Below are positions 25,252-35,041 of a DNA stretch of 64,000 bases, in pieces. The notes under the pieces were generated by a model. It was not told the DNA's origin. It saw only the letters and a program-made list of their open reading frames with translations, and ran no database searches. The position numbers and the translations under genes are program-made. This stretch comes from an uncultured Clostridia bacterium. GTDB taxonomy: Bacteria; Bacillota; Clostridia; TANB77; CAG-508. Numbering within the stretch: the stretch's first letter is position 1; every line of letters begins with the position of its first letter. The DNA lies in assembly GCA_934140005.1 (NCBI GenBank), contig CAKPBB010000002.1, positions 1 through 64,000 of the forward strand, written 5' to 3'.

Positions 25252-28200
25252 TCAATCTCTTTTTCCTGGATAAACTGTATAATCTGTATTATCTAAATCT
25301 AAATTTTTATTGTAATATGGATCACCTTTATCCATAGTTTTTTGCCAAATAGACTTAAACGTTTTTATTTCATTTACGAATCTCGCCTGTTTTTCTGGTG
25401 TATTTTCTTCGCCTCTTGTTTTAGATTCATAGTGATAAAACTCTATAAATGGATTGTATACTATTCTCTTATTTAATTGTCTTATTTTCATGCAAAAATC
25501 AATATCATTAAAAGCAACAGCCAAATCTTCATTCATATATCCAACATCTTCATAAGTAGACTTTTTAGTCATAATACAAGCTGCTGTTACTGCTGATAAA
25601 TCTTGAATCATTCCTTCCATAGCAAAATATCCATGTGAGTTTCTAGGTAAATTCTTAAATCTATGTCCTGCCAAAGTTAGCATTCCAATAATAATACCCG
25701 CATGTTGATAAGTATCATCTGGATAATATAATGCAACTCCAACAGCTCCAACTTCATCATTTTGGCAATAACCAATCATATTTTCTAACCAGTCTGGAGT
25801 TAAAAGTTCAGTATCATTATTTAATTGAACTATAAAATCTCCATCTGAATGTCTAACACCATAATTTATTATTTTAGAATAATTAAATCCTTTTTCTGGA
25901 TAATACAATATATTAACTCTTGGATTTTCTTTCAATTCTTTATAATATTCAAAAGTTTCTTTTTCTTCACTATTATTTTCTATAATATTTATCTCATAAT
26001 TATTATAGGTTGTTTTTTCTAAAATAGAATCTACGCATACCTTTAATATATCTATACCATCTTTATTAGGAATAATTATAGATACTTTTGGATTACCTTC
26101 AATATCGTATATTATTCTATATGTTCCTAATGACTTTCCATGTTCAGCTCTACCTTTTATATGATTTCTCTTTAAATAATCTTGTACAGCAAGTAGTCCA
26201 GCTTCAAAAGCCCATGGTTTAGCATCTCCAAGCATTGCTGTTGATGCTCTATGAACCCTCCAGTGATATAATATTTTAGGAATATGCACTATTTCTTTTG
26301 TATTATCAGCCATTCTTAAAATAATATCATAGTCCTGTGCTCCATCAAATTCACTTCTAAAGCCTTTTAATTTATCCATCAATTCTTTCTTAAATACACT
26401 AAAATGACATATATAGTTAGTAGTGTTTAATGTATCTCTTGCAAAATCTGGTTTAAAAAATGGCTCATATCTTTCTGCATCAAACTCTGTTGCTTTATCT
26501 TCATCTGTATAAATAAACTCTACATTTGGATTTTCGTTGATACATTTTACAACTTCATATAAACAGTCTTTTGATAAATAGTCATCATGATCTAATAAAG
26601 CAATAAAATCACCTGTAGCTAAAGATAAAGCTTCATTCGTATTTCCAGAAATTCCTTTATTTTCACCTATAAATTTATATTTTATTCTTGTTTCATTTTT
26701 TATCATGCTTTTAATTTCTTCTAAAGGCTCTTTGCTACCATCAGCTAAACATAATTCCCAATTTTGATATGTTTGTTCATGCATAAAATATAGTAGTTCT
26801 CTAAAAAACTTCACTGGTGTATTATAAAGAGGAATTATAATACTAATCTTTGGATTATAGGCAAATTTTACATTTTTTTGTTTTTCTAATTCTTCTTTGT
26901 TAGGTTCATTATTTATTATCCAAGAATAATATGCATTTATTGGTGATAATATTATATTATTTTCTCTTTCAAGCATTTTAGCCCAATATTCAGCGGTTTC
27001 TAGATCTGTATATGGCAAAAATGTATCAGTTACTTTCTTTAATATTCTTTGATGTCTATTTTTCTCATATATATCACGCATTTTGCTTCCTGGTGGCATA
27101 ATTCTATCTACTAATTTTATTTTATTTTTAAAATTAAATACCCAGCTAATATATCTTAAAGGTTTTGTAATTCTCCAAGATAATGATTTTTCTATTATTC
27201 TTAATCTACTTTCAAAATCATCTGCTCTACCATTTGCTAATGTAACTTGTGTATTCAAGTTTGAAATAGTATTGCCTATTTCTTCATATTTTTTCTTTAG
27301 CTCAATATTCTGCTTTTCTAATTCATTTTTTATTCTATTAGATTCTGTTAATTCTGCATTTGTTTTATTTATCATATTATCTTTTTGTATCAATTCTCTA
27401 TTTTTTCTACCTATATATGATACACTTTTTACATGTAAATTCCAAAAGTATTTATTTCTAATACTATCTTGAATAGCATTATCCAATTGTTCAAATTTTT
27501 CTATGTATTTCGAAATTCCAAAATGCTCATATAATTCTTCCTTTGGAATATATTTTGCAAGATTATGATTATAAAACAAGGTTCTATATAAAATAAATTC
27601 TATTGGCACATTTTTCTCGTACCATTCTTGATCATAGATATATGGCTCATCATCTACAACAAAACAATTTGAAGGATTTAAATCAATTAAGCCATCTTCT
27701 ACATAATGTAAATCACTAAAATCTTCTTCTATACAATATTTCTTAAATACATTTTCTTCTGGCTTATTTATAATTTCAAATTTGTCCAAAATTTTTGTTT
27801 TAAAATCTTCTAATAGTTTAAAAGCCTTATCTTTGCCTTCTTTTTCACAAATATCTACTATATATTTATCATAAGATATTGCATTTTTTACAAAACGACT
27901 AATTATTTTATTATTCTCATATTTATCTAATGTTTTGATATTCTTATTTTTTAATATATCAATATTTTTTTCTATTGTATTTATATGATTTTGAGCTAGT
28001 TCATCATTTGCAGTTTTTTCAACAACAGTATCTTTTATAACTGTTTTTATATTATATTCATGTTTTCTATATATTTCAAAATTAACATACTTTATTTCAT
28101 TTTCTATATTTTCATTAGATATTTCTATAAAATATGAATTTGCAAATAATTTGAATTTATCTTTATTTTCTTTTAATAACTCTATATAAGCTTCTCTTTG

Positions 28201-28959
28201 TCCAAATTCACAATATTCATCTTCTTTAGCATAAACTAGGTTTCTTGACATCATATTTTTTGAATCTGGTAAATATTCATCTGAAAAAATAGCATTTGTT
28301 AATTTATAATCTGGTAATGGATAATAAACTTTATGATTTAAAGATAGTCTTTCAATTTCATTTTCAACTTTATCTAATGTAATTCCATTCGTTTTTCCTG
28401 TAATTGTAGAATACTGTTCTTTTTCTTTGGCTTTAATTCCTGTCCAATATTGCATACCAAATTTATTATTAAATGCTACTAAAATTTTTCCATCTTTTGC
28501 TAGATGTTCTTTTGCAAATTTTATTTTATCTATTAATTTTTCAAAATTTTCTTCACCAATTATTAAAACATAATCAAAGTTTTTGCTAAAATTTACTTTT
28601 TTATAATTTGCAACTATAACCTCTAAATTTTTATTTTTAGCATATCTATTTGAAATTGCAAATCCTTTTTCTTTGCTATCTGATATACATACAACATCTT
28701 TAAATTTTTCGCATAAAAAGCCTGTAATTTCTCCCAAATTTGGATTTAATTCTAAAGCATTAGCATTATTTTTGAATTCATACCAAGAAACTATATTTTT
28801 TCTAGAATCTGTTAAAATTAAATAATCATCAACACTTGTATTTTCATTTATTTCTAGATTACAATCTATATTTAAAAAATATTTTTTCAATTGTTCCTTT
28901 ACTTTTTCATCAAGAACATTTTTTTCATCTTCTGTATAAAAATCCAAATTAAGTTTCAT
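25252..28959 (-). CDS. Multidomain glycosyltransferase with methyltransferase-like and kinase-like N-terminal parts
   Basis: The 1235-residue protein reads in order: a SAM-methyltransferase-like fold (about 60-180; ALELNPNLGEITGFL, a degenerate motif I, and HLAKDGKILVAFNN); a kinase-like segment (about 330-500) with DLNPSNCFVVDD and YIYDQEW, like sugar or LPS kinases; a coiled coil (about 535-610); then two GT2 domains (about 690-950 and 955-1215) with LLDHDDYLS, FIYTDEDKA and VQLNNDTELLT. Such multi-enzyme chains build and cap surface polysaccharides, sometimes with a coiled-coil ruler that sets chain length. The methyl and kinase calls are from motif likeness only. Confidence 0.8.
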   Translation of the reverse strand: MKLNLDFYTEDEKNVLDEKVKEQLKKYFLNIDCNLEINENTSVDDYLILTDSRKNIVSWYEFKNNANALELNPNLGEITGFLCEKFKDVVCISDSKEKGFAISNRYAKNKNLEVIVANYKKVNFSKNFDYVLIIGEENFEKLIDKIKFAKEHLAKDGKILVAFNNKFGMQYWTGIKAKEKEQYSTITGKTNGITLDKVENEIERLSLNHKVYYPLPDYKLTNAIFSDEYLPDSKNMMSRNLVYAKEDEYCEFGQREAYIELLKENKDKFKLFANSYFIEISNENIENEIKYVNFEIYRKHEYNIKTVIKDTVVEKTANDELAQNHINTIEKNIDILKNKNIKTLDKYENNKIISRFVKNAISYDKYIVDICEKEGKDKAFKLLEDFKTKILDKFEIINKPEENVFKKYCIEEDFSDLHYVEDGLIDLNPSNCFVVDDEPYIYDQEWYEKNVPIEFILYRTLFYNHNLAKYIPKEELYEHFGISKYIEKFEQLDNAIQDSIRNKYFWNLHVKSVSYIGRKNRELIQKDNMINKTNAELTESNRIKNELEKQNIELKKKYEEIGNTISNLNTQVTLANGRADDFESRLRIIEKSLSWRITKPLRYISWVFNFKNKIKLVDRIMPPGSKMRDIYEKNRHQRILKKVTDTFLPYTDLETAEYWAKMLERENNIILSPINAYYSWIINNEPNKEELEKQKNVKFAYNPKISIIIPLYNTPVKFFRELLYFMHEQTYQNWELCLADGSKEPLEEIKSMIKNETRIKYKFIGENKGISGNTNEALSLATGDFIALLDHDDYLSKDCLYEVVKCINENPNVEFIYTDEDKATEFDAERYEPFFKPDFARDTLNTTNYICHFSVFKKELMDKLKGFRSEFDGAQDYDIILRMADNTKEIVHIPKILYHWRVHRASTAMLGDAKPWAFEAGLLAVQDYLKRNHIKGRAEHGKSLGTYRIIYDIEGNPKVSIIIPNKDGIDILKVCVDSILEKTTYNNYEINIIENNSEEKETFEYYKELKENPRVNILYYPEKGFNYSKIINYGVRHSDGDFIVQLNNDTELLTPDWLENMIGYCQNDEVGAVGVALYYPDDTYQHAGIIIGMLTLAGHRFKNLPRNSHGYFAMEGMIQDLSAVTAACIMTKKSTYEDVGYMNEDLAVAFNDIDFCMKIRQLNKRIVYNPFIEFYHYESKTRGEENTPEKQARFVNEIKTFKSIWQKTMDKGDPYYNKNLDLDNTDYTVYPGKRD

Positions 28960-29019
28960 TCTTTTTTCCTTTCTTAAGTCACAAACCTAACTAGAAAATA
29001 AATTATTTCTAATTCAAGA

Positions 29020-30306
29020 CTATATCTTGTGTATTTTAATATTAGAATCTAATCTAATAATACCAACTGTATTTTTAGTAGTTATTACTTCAATAAGTAA
29101 TGCATCATATTTTCTATTTAACACTTCTAGTTCTCCATTCAAATTATACTTCGTACAACTGAATGATAATGTATATTTTCCAGCTGCTACCGGAATTTTT
29201 TGCTTAAACTCACAAACTATCACATCACCTTTTTTATATTTTCCAGTAATTACTCTTTCTATTTCAGTATTAGTTCCAGCGATATCATTGCCATGGAAGT
29301 CTTTTACAGTTACTGTAAAAATTGGATCAGTAACATCTTGATTAAATTTGATTTTTGATTTTAATAGTATTGTTTCACTATTATCAAATGTATTTATAGG
29401 TTGTCCATTTAGATTAAACATACCATAATCAATTACTTCTGCTCTTTTATCTCCATATTCTGTAATATTAGGATTTTGAACAAATTTTGTTTTCCATTCT
29501 TCATTATCTAAATCTGCCACTTTAAACTGATTTTCAGATTCTACATTTTCATTTTCTAGAATTTCATCTGGATTTAATCCGACAATAATTTTTTTATATT
29601 TTTCAACACCAGTTTTTACATCACCATCATAAATTTTCTTTCCTGCATCAATTATAATAGCTCTAGTACAGTTCTTCAAAACATCTGCAACACTATGTGT
29701 TACAAATATAATTGTTTTTCCAGCCTCTTTAAATTGTTCAAATTTTTTAAAGCATTTTAATTGAAATGCCATATCTCCAACTGACAAAACTTCATCAACA
29801 ATAAGAAGCTCTGGGTCAACATTTATAGCACAAGCAAAGGCTAAACGAGCAAACATACCAGAAGAATATGTTTTTACAGGTTGATTTAAATGGTCTCCAA
29901 TATCAGCAAACTCTATTATTTCTTGTTCTTTCGCTTTTATCTGTTCATGTGTTAATCCCATAACAGCACCATGTTGATAAATATTTTCATATCCAGTTAG
30001 TTCCATATTAAAAGCAGTTCCAAGCTCTAATAGTGAACTAACTTTTCCATTTACTTTAAGCTCTCCAGATGTTGGAACAACAACACCTGTAATCATTTTT
30101 AATAAAGTTGATTTTCCAGCTCCATTTTTTCCTAATATACCTAAAACTTCTCCCTTATGAATTTCTAAATTCAAATTATCCATTGCTCTAAAAGTTCCAT
30201 GTCTTTGAGTCCATGGAAACAATGTTTCTATTAATCTATCTTTTTTTCTGGTATACATCTTATATTCTTTTACTAAATTTGTTATTTTTACAACAGTATC
30301 GTCCAT
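29020..30306 (-). CDS. Polysaccharide ABC exporter, ATP-binding subunit with C-terminal glycan-binding domain
   Basis: The 428-residue ATPase has Walker A GILGKNGAGKSTLL, signature YSSGMFARLAFA (the YSSGM variant of Wzt/TagH exporters), Walker B LLIVDEVLSVGD and the switch FVTHS. Residues about 260-428 form an extra beta-rich domain like the Wzt C-terminal domain, which recognises the finished O-chain or its cap. With the permease at 31322-32110 it would export a polyprenyl-linked polysaccharide. The presence of this domain suggests a capped chain, in line with the methyltransferase/kinase-like parts of the adjacent enzyme. Confidence 0.92.
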   Translation of the reverse strand: MDDTVVKITNLVKEYKMYTRKKDRLIETLFPWTQRHGTFRAMDNLNLEIHKGEVLGILGKNGAGKSTLLKMITGVVVPTSGELKVNGKVSSLLELGTAFNMELTGYENIYQHGAVMGLTHEQIKAKEQEIIEFADIGDHLNQPVKTYSSGMFARLAFACAINVDPELLIVDEVLSVGDMAFQLKCFKKFEQFKEAGKTIIFVTHSVADVLKNCTRAIIIDAGKKIYDGDVKTGVEKYKKIIVGLNPDEILENENVESENQFKVADLDNEEWKTKFVQNPNITEYGDKRAEVIDYGMFNLNGQPINTFDNSETILLKSKIKFNQDVTDPIFTVTVKDFHGNDIAGTNTEIERVITGKYKKGDVIVCEFKQKIPVAAGKYTLSFSCTKYNLNGELEVLNRKYDALLIEVITTKNTVGIIRLDSNIKIHKI

Positions 30307-30317
30307 TTTCTACCTTC

Positions 30318-31286
30318 CTATTTATGCTTTTTTAATTTAAAAGCAATTTTTCCTAAAACTGGTATATTTAAAATTATAAAATTTTGTATTGAATAAACAA
30401 ATTCTTCATATCTATATAATTTAAAATATAAAATCCATTTTCTAAAGTTTATTATTTTAACATTTTTTAGTTGTTCAAAATATTCCAAAGCATCATTTGT
30501 ATATTTAGTAATTTTCTGTGATTTTATTCTACTTTGATATCTTTTTAAAATCTCAAAATGTTCAATTTTTACATCTATAAATAAATTTCTAAGTTCTTCA
30601 AAGCTCTCTATTTGATCTGATTTTCTACTTGAACCAACTCTATTTTCTGTATGTTGTCTATATTTTATTGTTGTTTCTGATAAATAACTAATTTTTCCAT
30701 TTGCACTTATAACCAAAGCTGTCCAATAATCATGTAATACATATTTGCTTGTTTTTGGCAAAGGCAATATATCTGATATGTATTTACTTTTTGCAAGTAT
30801 TGTACAACCAGTAACAAAATTATTTAAATATAAAGCATTAAAATTATTATATTTGATTATTTTGCTATATATTTTTTTATACTTCCAATATGATGGATAT
30901 ATTGTTTTTAAATTTTCATCAACAATTTCTAAGTCTGTATATACTAAATCCGCATTTTCACTTTTAAGCTTGTCTAAACTCTTCTCAATTTTAGTATTAT
31001 TCCAAACATCATCTTGATCTGAGAACATAAAATATTTTGAATTTACTTTTTCTAATAAAAATTCAAAATTTGATATCACACCTAAATTCTTTTTATGATT
31101 ATAAACAATAACTCTATTATCCTTTTCTTGATATTCTTTTAATATTTGAAGTGTTTTATCATTTGAACCATCATCTGAAATAATTAAATTAAAATTCTTG
31201 TAAGTCTGATTTAATATACTATCTAGCTGTTCTCTTAAAAATTTTTCTCCATTATATGTGGCAAGTAATATATCTATTTTGTCCAT
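30318..31286 (-). CDS. Family 2 glycosyltransferase
   Basis: The 322-residue protein starts MDKIDILLATYNGEKFLREQLDSIL, the standard GT2 opening, with DDGSNDKT, FSDQDDVW and the acceptor-site region TGCTILAKSKY, followed by HDYWTALVISANG. This subgroup often transfers rhamnose or related deoxysugars to surface glycans. It lies between the exporter permease and ATPase genes with 11-35 bp spacing, inside the same operon. Confidence 0.88.
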   Translation of the reverse strand: MDKIDILLATYNGEKFLREQLDSILNQTYKNFNLIISDDGSNDKTLQILKEYQEKDNRVIVYNHKKNLGVISNFEFLLEKVNSKYFMFSDQDDVWNNTKIEKSLDKLKSENADLVYTDLEIVDENLKTIYPSYWKYKKIYSKIIKYNNFNALYLNNFVTGCTILAKSKYISDILPLPKTSKYVLHDYWTALVISANGKISYLSETTIKYRQHTENRVGSSRKSDQIESFEELRNLFIDVKIEHFEILKRYQSRIKSQKITKYTNDALEYFEQLKNVKIINFRKWILYFKLYRYEEFVYSIQNFIILNIPVLGKIAFKLKKHK

Positions 31287-31321
31287 CTTTTTCCTCTTAA
31301 ACTTTAATTTTGCAAAATGTT

Positions 31322-32110
31322 TTATAATACATCAGCAAAGTCTTTCTTACTCTTTTTAAATATTACATTTCCCCATAAAAATATGAAAATTGTAATACAC
31401 CAAAATATAATTGTATATAAACCGTGATGCTCAGTTATTATTGTAGAAGCTGGTATAAAAGCTTGTCTAAATCCTTCTATCAAATAAGTAAATGGAAACA
31501 TTTTAAACAATATACATAATTTGCCTTGAATCATACTTAAATTCCATACAATTGGTGAGAACCACATAAATAATTGCATTAAAATTGTTAACAATTGTGC
31601 AAAGTCTGGCACTAATGTAGTTAATGCAGATGTAAATCTTGTAAATGCTATTATAAAAACAAATGCACAAAAAATAATATATAAAACATTTAATAAATTA
31701 GGAAAAAAGCCATAAATTGATGATGCAAGAACAGCAATCAAAATTAAAAATAATCCTATAAAGCTAGAAGATGTTAAAGATATTATTGGTATGATATCTA
31801 CTGGAAATACAACTTTTTTTACTAAGTAACTATAACATCTTATTGAATTACTTGCATTCATAATTGCATCATTGCAAAACATCCACATTGCCATACCTGG
31901 TAAAAACCATACAACATAAGGATATTCTCCTGAACTACCTGTTTTTAATATATATTGAAAAACAATAACATAAGTAATCATAAAAACAAATGGTTGAGCA
32001 AACCCCCAAATTGTTCCAAGGCTTGTACTTGCAAATCTATTCTTGAAATCATTTTTTCCAAGCTCTACTGCTAATTTTTTGTTTTTCCAAAGTGTCTTAA
32101 AAAATTCCAT
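31322..32110 (-). CDS. Polysaccharide ABC exporter, permease subunit
   Basis: The start is set at the ATG at 32110, seven bases after AGGAAG. The -10 box of the promoter lies at 32144-32149, so an in-frame ATG at 32143 would be upstream of the transcription start. The 262-residue protein has six predicted membrane helices and the ABC-2 family pattern RFASTSLGTIWGFAQPFVFM near the N-terminus. It is of the Wzm/TagG type that exports O-chain, teichoic acid or capsule. First gene of the operon. Confidence 0.92.
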   Translation of the reverse strand: MEFFKTLWKNKKLAVELGKNDFKNRFASTSLGTIWGFAQPFVFMITYVIVFQYILKTGSSGEYPYVVWFLPGMAMWMFCNDAIMNASNSIRCYSYLVKKVVFPVDIIPIISLTSSSFIGLFLILIAVLASSIYGFFPNLLNVLYIIFCAFVFIIAFTRFTSALTTLVPDFAQLLTILMQLFMWFSPIVWNLSMIQGKLCILFKMFPFTYLIEGFRQAFIPASTIITEHHGLYTIIFWCITIFIFLWGNVIFKKSKKDFADVL

Positions 32111-32134
32111 TTTTCTCTTCCTTTTTTCTATAAA

Positions 32135-32152
32135 TTCGTGCATATTATATCA
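32135..32152. repeat. Shared 18-bp promoter block, copy 1
   Basis: Eighteen bases covering the -10 box and start region of the exporter operon are identical to 59036-59053 before the Wzc-like kinase gene. The identity reaches past the -10 into the transcribed bases. Confidence 0.7.
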
Positions 32153-32172
32153 TTTACTTATATCAATTTCAA
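32144..32172 (-). promoter_or_regulatory. Promoter of the polysaccharide export operon
   Basis: On the minus strand TTGAAA (32167-32172) and TATAAT (32144-32149), preceded by TGA, are 17 bp apart. Transcription would begin near 32137. Confidence 0.75.
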
Positions 32173-32229
32173 CCATTTAATTGTGATTAATTTGTGAAAT
32201 TTAGCATTCAAAAATTCCACTAAAATACT

Positions 32230-32257
32230 TTGATTTTTTCAAGTTTTAGCATATAAT
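32230..32257 (+). promoter_or_regulatory. Promoter of dapA
   Basis: TTGATT (32230-32235) and TATAAT (32252-32257) are 16 bp apart, divergent from the polysaccharide operon promoter. Confidence 0.65.
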
Positions 32258-32321
32258 ACTATATATAAAAAATATAATTATATTTTTATACAACTTTAGT
32301 CTCATATAAAGGAGATTATAC

Positions 32322-33212
32322 ATGAAAGAAATTATTTTTAAAGGCTGTGGTACAGCTATAATAACACCATTTACAAAAGATGACAAAGTTGATTTTGAAG
32401 CTTTTGGAAAATTAATTGAATATCAAATTTCAGAAAAAGTCGATGCAATAATTGTTTGTGGTACAACAGGTGAAGCTTCAACAATGACTTTAGATGAAAA
32501 AAAAGAAACAATACAATTCGCTGTTCAAAAAGTTAATAAACGAATTCCAGTTATTGCTGGTACAGGTGCTAATTGTACAAAAAATGCTATTGAGATGACT
32601 AAATATGCCGAAAGTATTGGTGTTGATGGTGCATTAGTGGTTACCCCATATTATAATAAAACTACTCAAGCCGGTCTTATCGCTCACTACTCTGCTATCG
32701 CAAAAGAAACAAATTTACCTATTATTTTGTATTCAGTTCCTAGCAGAACTGGTGTTAATATTCTTCCAAGCACATGTGTTGAACTTTCTAAAATCCCAAA
32801 CATAGTTGCAATTAAAGAAGCTAGTGGAAATTTATCTCAAATTGCAGAAATTTCGCATCTATGTGGAGAAAATTTACACATTTACTCTGGAAACGATGAT
32901 CAAATCACTCCAATTCTTGCTGTTGGTGGTATTGGTGTAATTTCAGTTTTATCAAATATTGCTCCTAAATATACTCATAATATTACTCAAAATTTCTTTG
33001 ACGGAAATATTGCAGAAGCAATAAAACTTCAATTAAATGCAATTCCTTTAATAAAAGCTTTATTTAGTGAAGTTAATCCAATTCCCGTTAAAGAAGCTTG
33101 CAATATATTAGGTTTTGGTGGTGGTACACCTAGACTTCCTCTAATTTCTTTAAGTGATACTAATAAAGAAATTTTAAAAAAGGAATTAATAGCCTTTGGT
33201 TTACTTAAATAA
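32322..33212 (+). CDS. dapA: 4-hydroxy-tetrahydrodipicolinate synthase
   Basis: The 296-residue TIM-barrel aldolase condenses pyruvate with aspartate semialdehyde, the first step of the diaminopimelate/lysine branch. The Schiff-base lysine is in NIVAIKEASGN, the catalytic tyrosine in ILYSVPSRTGVN, and the threonine pair in CGTTGEAST. AAAGGAGA precedes the start. It is followed by an HD-domain gene and dapB on the same strand, so the three are likely co-transcribed and supply peptidoglycan precursors. Confidence 0.96.
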   Translation: MKEIIFKGCGTAIITPFTKDDKVDFEAFGKLIEYQISEKVDAIIVCGTTGEASTMTLDEKKETIQFAVQKVNKRIPVIAGTGANCTKNAIEMTKYAESIGVDGALVVTPYYNKTTQAGLIAHYSAIAKETNLPIILYSVPSRTGVNILPSTCVELSKIPNIVAIKEASGNLSQIAEISHLCGENLHIYSGNDDQITPILAVGGIGVISVLSNIAPKYTHNITQNFFDGNIAEAIKLQLNAIPLIKALFSEVNPIPVKEACNILGFGGGTPRLPLISLSDTNKEILKKELIAFGLLK

Positions 33213-33279
33213 ATATGCTATACTAAATCTAGATGTTTAAAAAACGAATATTTATAATATGGAAGGAATATTTGTAATA

Positions 33280-33873
33280 ATGAAAACAAAAGATAATACT
33301 TCTTCAACAGATTCTATTAATTCATTTGATTTAACTAATGAATTAATAGAAATTAATGAAAATGCATCTTCTATTTCAAAAGAAAATATTGCAGAATTTA
33401 AAGAAATAATTAAAGATATAACTGAAAATTCAAATGTAACTGCTTTAAAGGATCATATTCAACATATTAATTCCTCAAGATATGCTCATTGTGAAGAAGT
33501 TGCTCTTTATACTTTTTTAATTTGTAAGAAATTAAAATTAGATTATATTTCAGCTACTCGTGGTGCAATGTTACATGATTTCTATTTCTATAATTGGCGA
33601 AATAAACATGTTGAAGGTCAAAAAAAGTTTCATCTTTTTAGACATCCAAGAATAGCTCTAGAAAATGCATTAGATATTTTCGATCTAAATGATATGGAAA
33701 AAGATATTATTATAAAACATATGTGGCCTTTAACAATTGTGCCACCTAAATTTAAAGAAAGCTACATAGTTACTTTAGTAGATAAATATTGTGCAACAAA
33801 AGAATTCTTTAAATTTTTAAAAGCTAAAAAGAATACCAAGCTACTTGAAGCAGGTAAATCTGACAAACTCTAA
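33280..33873 (+). CDS. HD-domain protein (putative phosphohydrolase)
   Basis: The start at 33280 follows GGAAGGA, although with a long spacer; an in-frame ATG at 33259 has no ribosome site. The 197-residue protein has an HD-type core: YAHCEEVALYTFLICKKL, then RGAMLHDFYFYNW (the HD pair) and a later IIKHMWPL and LVDKYCATKEF. Such domains are metal-dependent phosphohydrolases of nucleotides or other phosphoesters. Its place between dapA and dapB suggests co-expression but no link to lysine synthesis is known to me. Confidence 0.8.
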   Translation: MKTKDNTSSTDSINSFDLTNELIEINENASSISKENIAEFKEIIKDITENSNVTALKDHIQHINSSRYAHCEEVALYTFLICKKLKLDYISATRGAMLHDFYFYNWRNKHVEGQKKFHLFRHPRIALENALDIFDLNDMEKDIIIKHMWPLTIVPPKFKESYIVTLVDKYCATKEFFKFLKAKKNTKLLEAGKSDKL

Positions 33874-33915
33874 TATGCATGGTATCAATATATTATAATA
33901 AAAGGAGATTTAAAT

Positions 33916-34665
33916 ATGCTTAAAGTTTTAATTAATGGTTGTAATGGAAAAATGGGTCAAGTTCTCGCTACTCAAATAAAAGAAAATCAAAATGTGGAAG
34001 TCATATGTGGAGTTGATAAAATAGATACTGGCGATAATAATTTTCCTGTTTTTACAGATGTACATTCAATAAATATAATTCCAGACGTTATTATTGATTT
34101 TTCTGTTCCAGTAGCCACATTCCCTATTTTAGAATTTGCTAAAAAAAATAATATTCCAATAGTAATTGCTACTACTGGTTTTAGTGATAAAGAACAAGAA
34201 AAGATAACTGAATATGCTAAATCTTTACCAATTTTTCAATCTTCAAATATGTCTTACGAAATAAATTTAATGGCAAAATTAGTTGCATCATTAGCAAAAA
34301 AATTACCTGACTCAGATATCGAAATTGTAGAAACTCATCACAATAGAAAAGTAGATGCACCAAGTGGTACTGCTCTTATTTTAGCTAATAGCATTAATGA
34401 AGCTTGTGACAATTCTTTTCACTACGAATATGATAGACATTCAAAAAGAGAAAAACGTTCAAAGAACGAAATCGGCATTCATTCATTACGTGGTGGAACT
34501 GAATCTGGTAAACATACTGTTATTTTCTTTGGTGATAATGAATCCTTAGAAATCACTCACAATGTAACTTCTAGAAGTGTTTTTGCAGATGGTGCTATCA
34601 AGGCTGCTGAGTTTATAGTACACAAAGATAATGGTATGTATTCAATGAATGATTTATGCAAATAA
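33916..34665 (+). CDS. dapB: 4-hydroxy-tetrahydrodipicolinate reductase
   Basis: The 249-residue enzyme reduces the DapA product with NAD(P)H. The dinucleotide-binding motif is INGCNGKMGQVL, and the catalytic His/Lys region is ETHHNRKVDAPSGTALIL. FQSSNMSYEINL and the C-terminal FADGAIKAAEFI also fit. GGAGAT precedes the ATG. A terminator follows. Confidence 0.96.
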   Translation: MLKVLINGCNGKMGQVLATQIKENQNVEVICGVDKIDTGDNNFPVFTDVHSINIIPDVIIDFSVPVATFPILEFAKKNNIPIVIATTGFSDKEQEKITEYAKSLPIFQSSNMSYEINLMAKLVASLAKKLPDSDIEIVETHHNRKVDAPSGTALILANSINEACDNSFHYEYDRHSKREKRSKNEIGIHSLRGGTESGKHTVIFFGDNESLEITHNVTSRSVFADGAIKAAEFIVHKDNGMYSMNDLCK

Positions 34666-34688
34666 ATTAATATATTTAAAATATTTTT

Positions 34689-34715
34689 AAAAGGCATTGC
34701 GAAAATGCCTTTTTT
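34689..34715 (+). terminator. Terminator of the dapA operon
   Basis: AAAAGGCATT pairs with AATGCCTTTT around a four-base loop, followed by TTTTT. Confidence 0.85.
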
Positions 34716-34845
34716 CTATAAACTTTTTAATATTAACTATTTCTTCATATTGAAAGCACATTCCAGAATGGAATTGAACACCTGTACAAAGCTTCATTTT
34801 ATATTTAACATTTTTTACATTATAGCCAATATAAAATACAACACA

Positions 34846-34873
34846 AAAAAGTGTAGTTTTTGCTACACTTTTT
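34846..34873. terminator. Orphan bidirectional terminator
   Basis: An 11-bp perfect stem (AAAAAGTGTAG with CTACACTTTTT) and six-base loop with T-runs both ways. No gene obviously ends here. Confidence 0.65.
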
Positions 34874-35041
34874 GTTGCTACCCCCATAATATTTTATTGC
34901 TTTTCTTCCTATTTTGAAATAAAGAATTAGATTACAAAAAAATATGAATTTGTGAAATAAATTAATATCTATAAGTATTATACTATCTATATCAGAAATT
35001 TCAAGTGTTTTTTTATTAGATTTTTTCCACTTTTTTACTTT

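Larger units (their letters stand above)
34666..35041. other. Intergenic stretch with two terminators and no clear gene
   Basis: This 376-bp gap between dapB and the J-domain gene holds two hairpins (34689-34715 and 34846-34873). Short frames exist on both strands, for example one of 66 codons on the minus strand from 34887, but none has a ribosome site or a recognisable product. The second hairpin shows that something between the two, or leftward from 34887, may be transcribed. Confidence 0.5.

Noticed and set aside
34687..34917. Small genes in the dapB to J-domain gap
   Set aside because: Frames of 66 and 70 codons exist on opposite strands and overlap each other; neither has a ribosome site or a recognisable sequence, and both are made largely of hairpin DNA.
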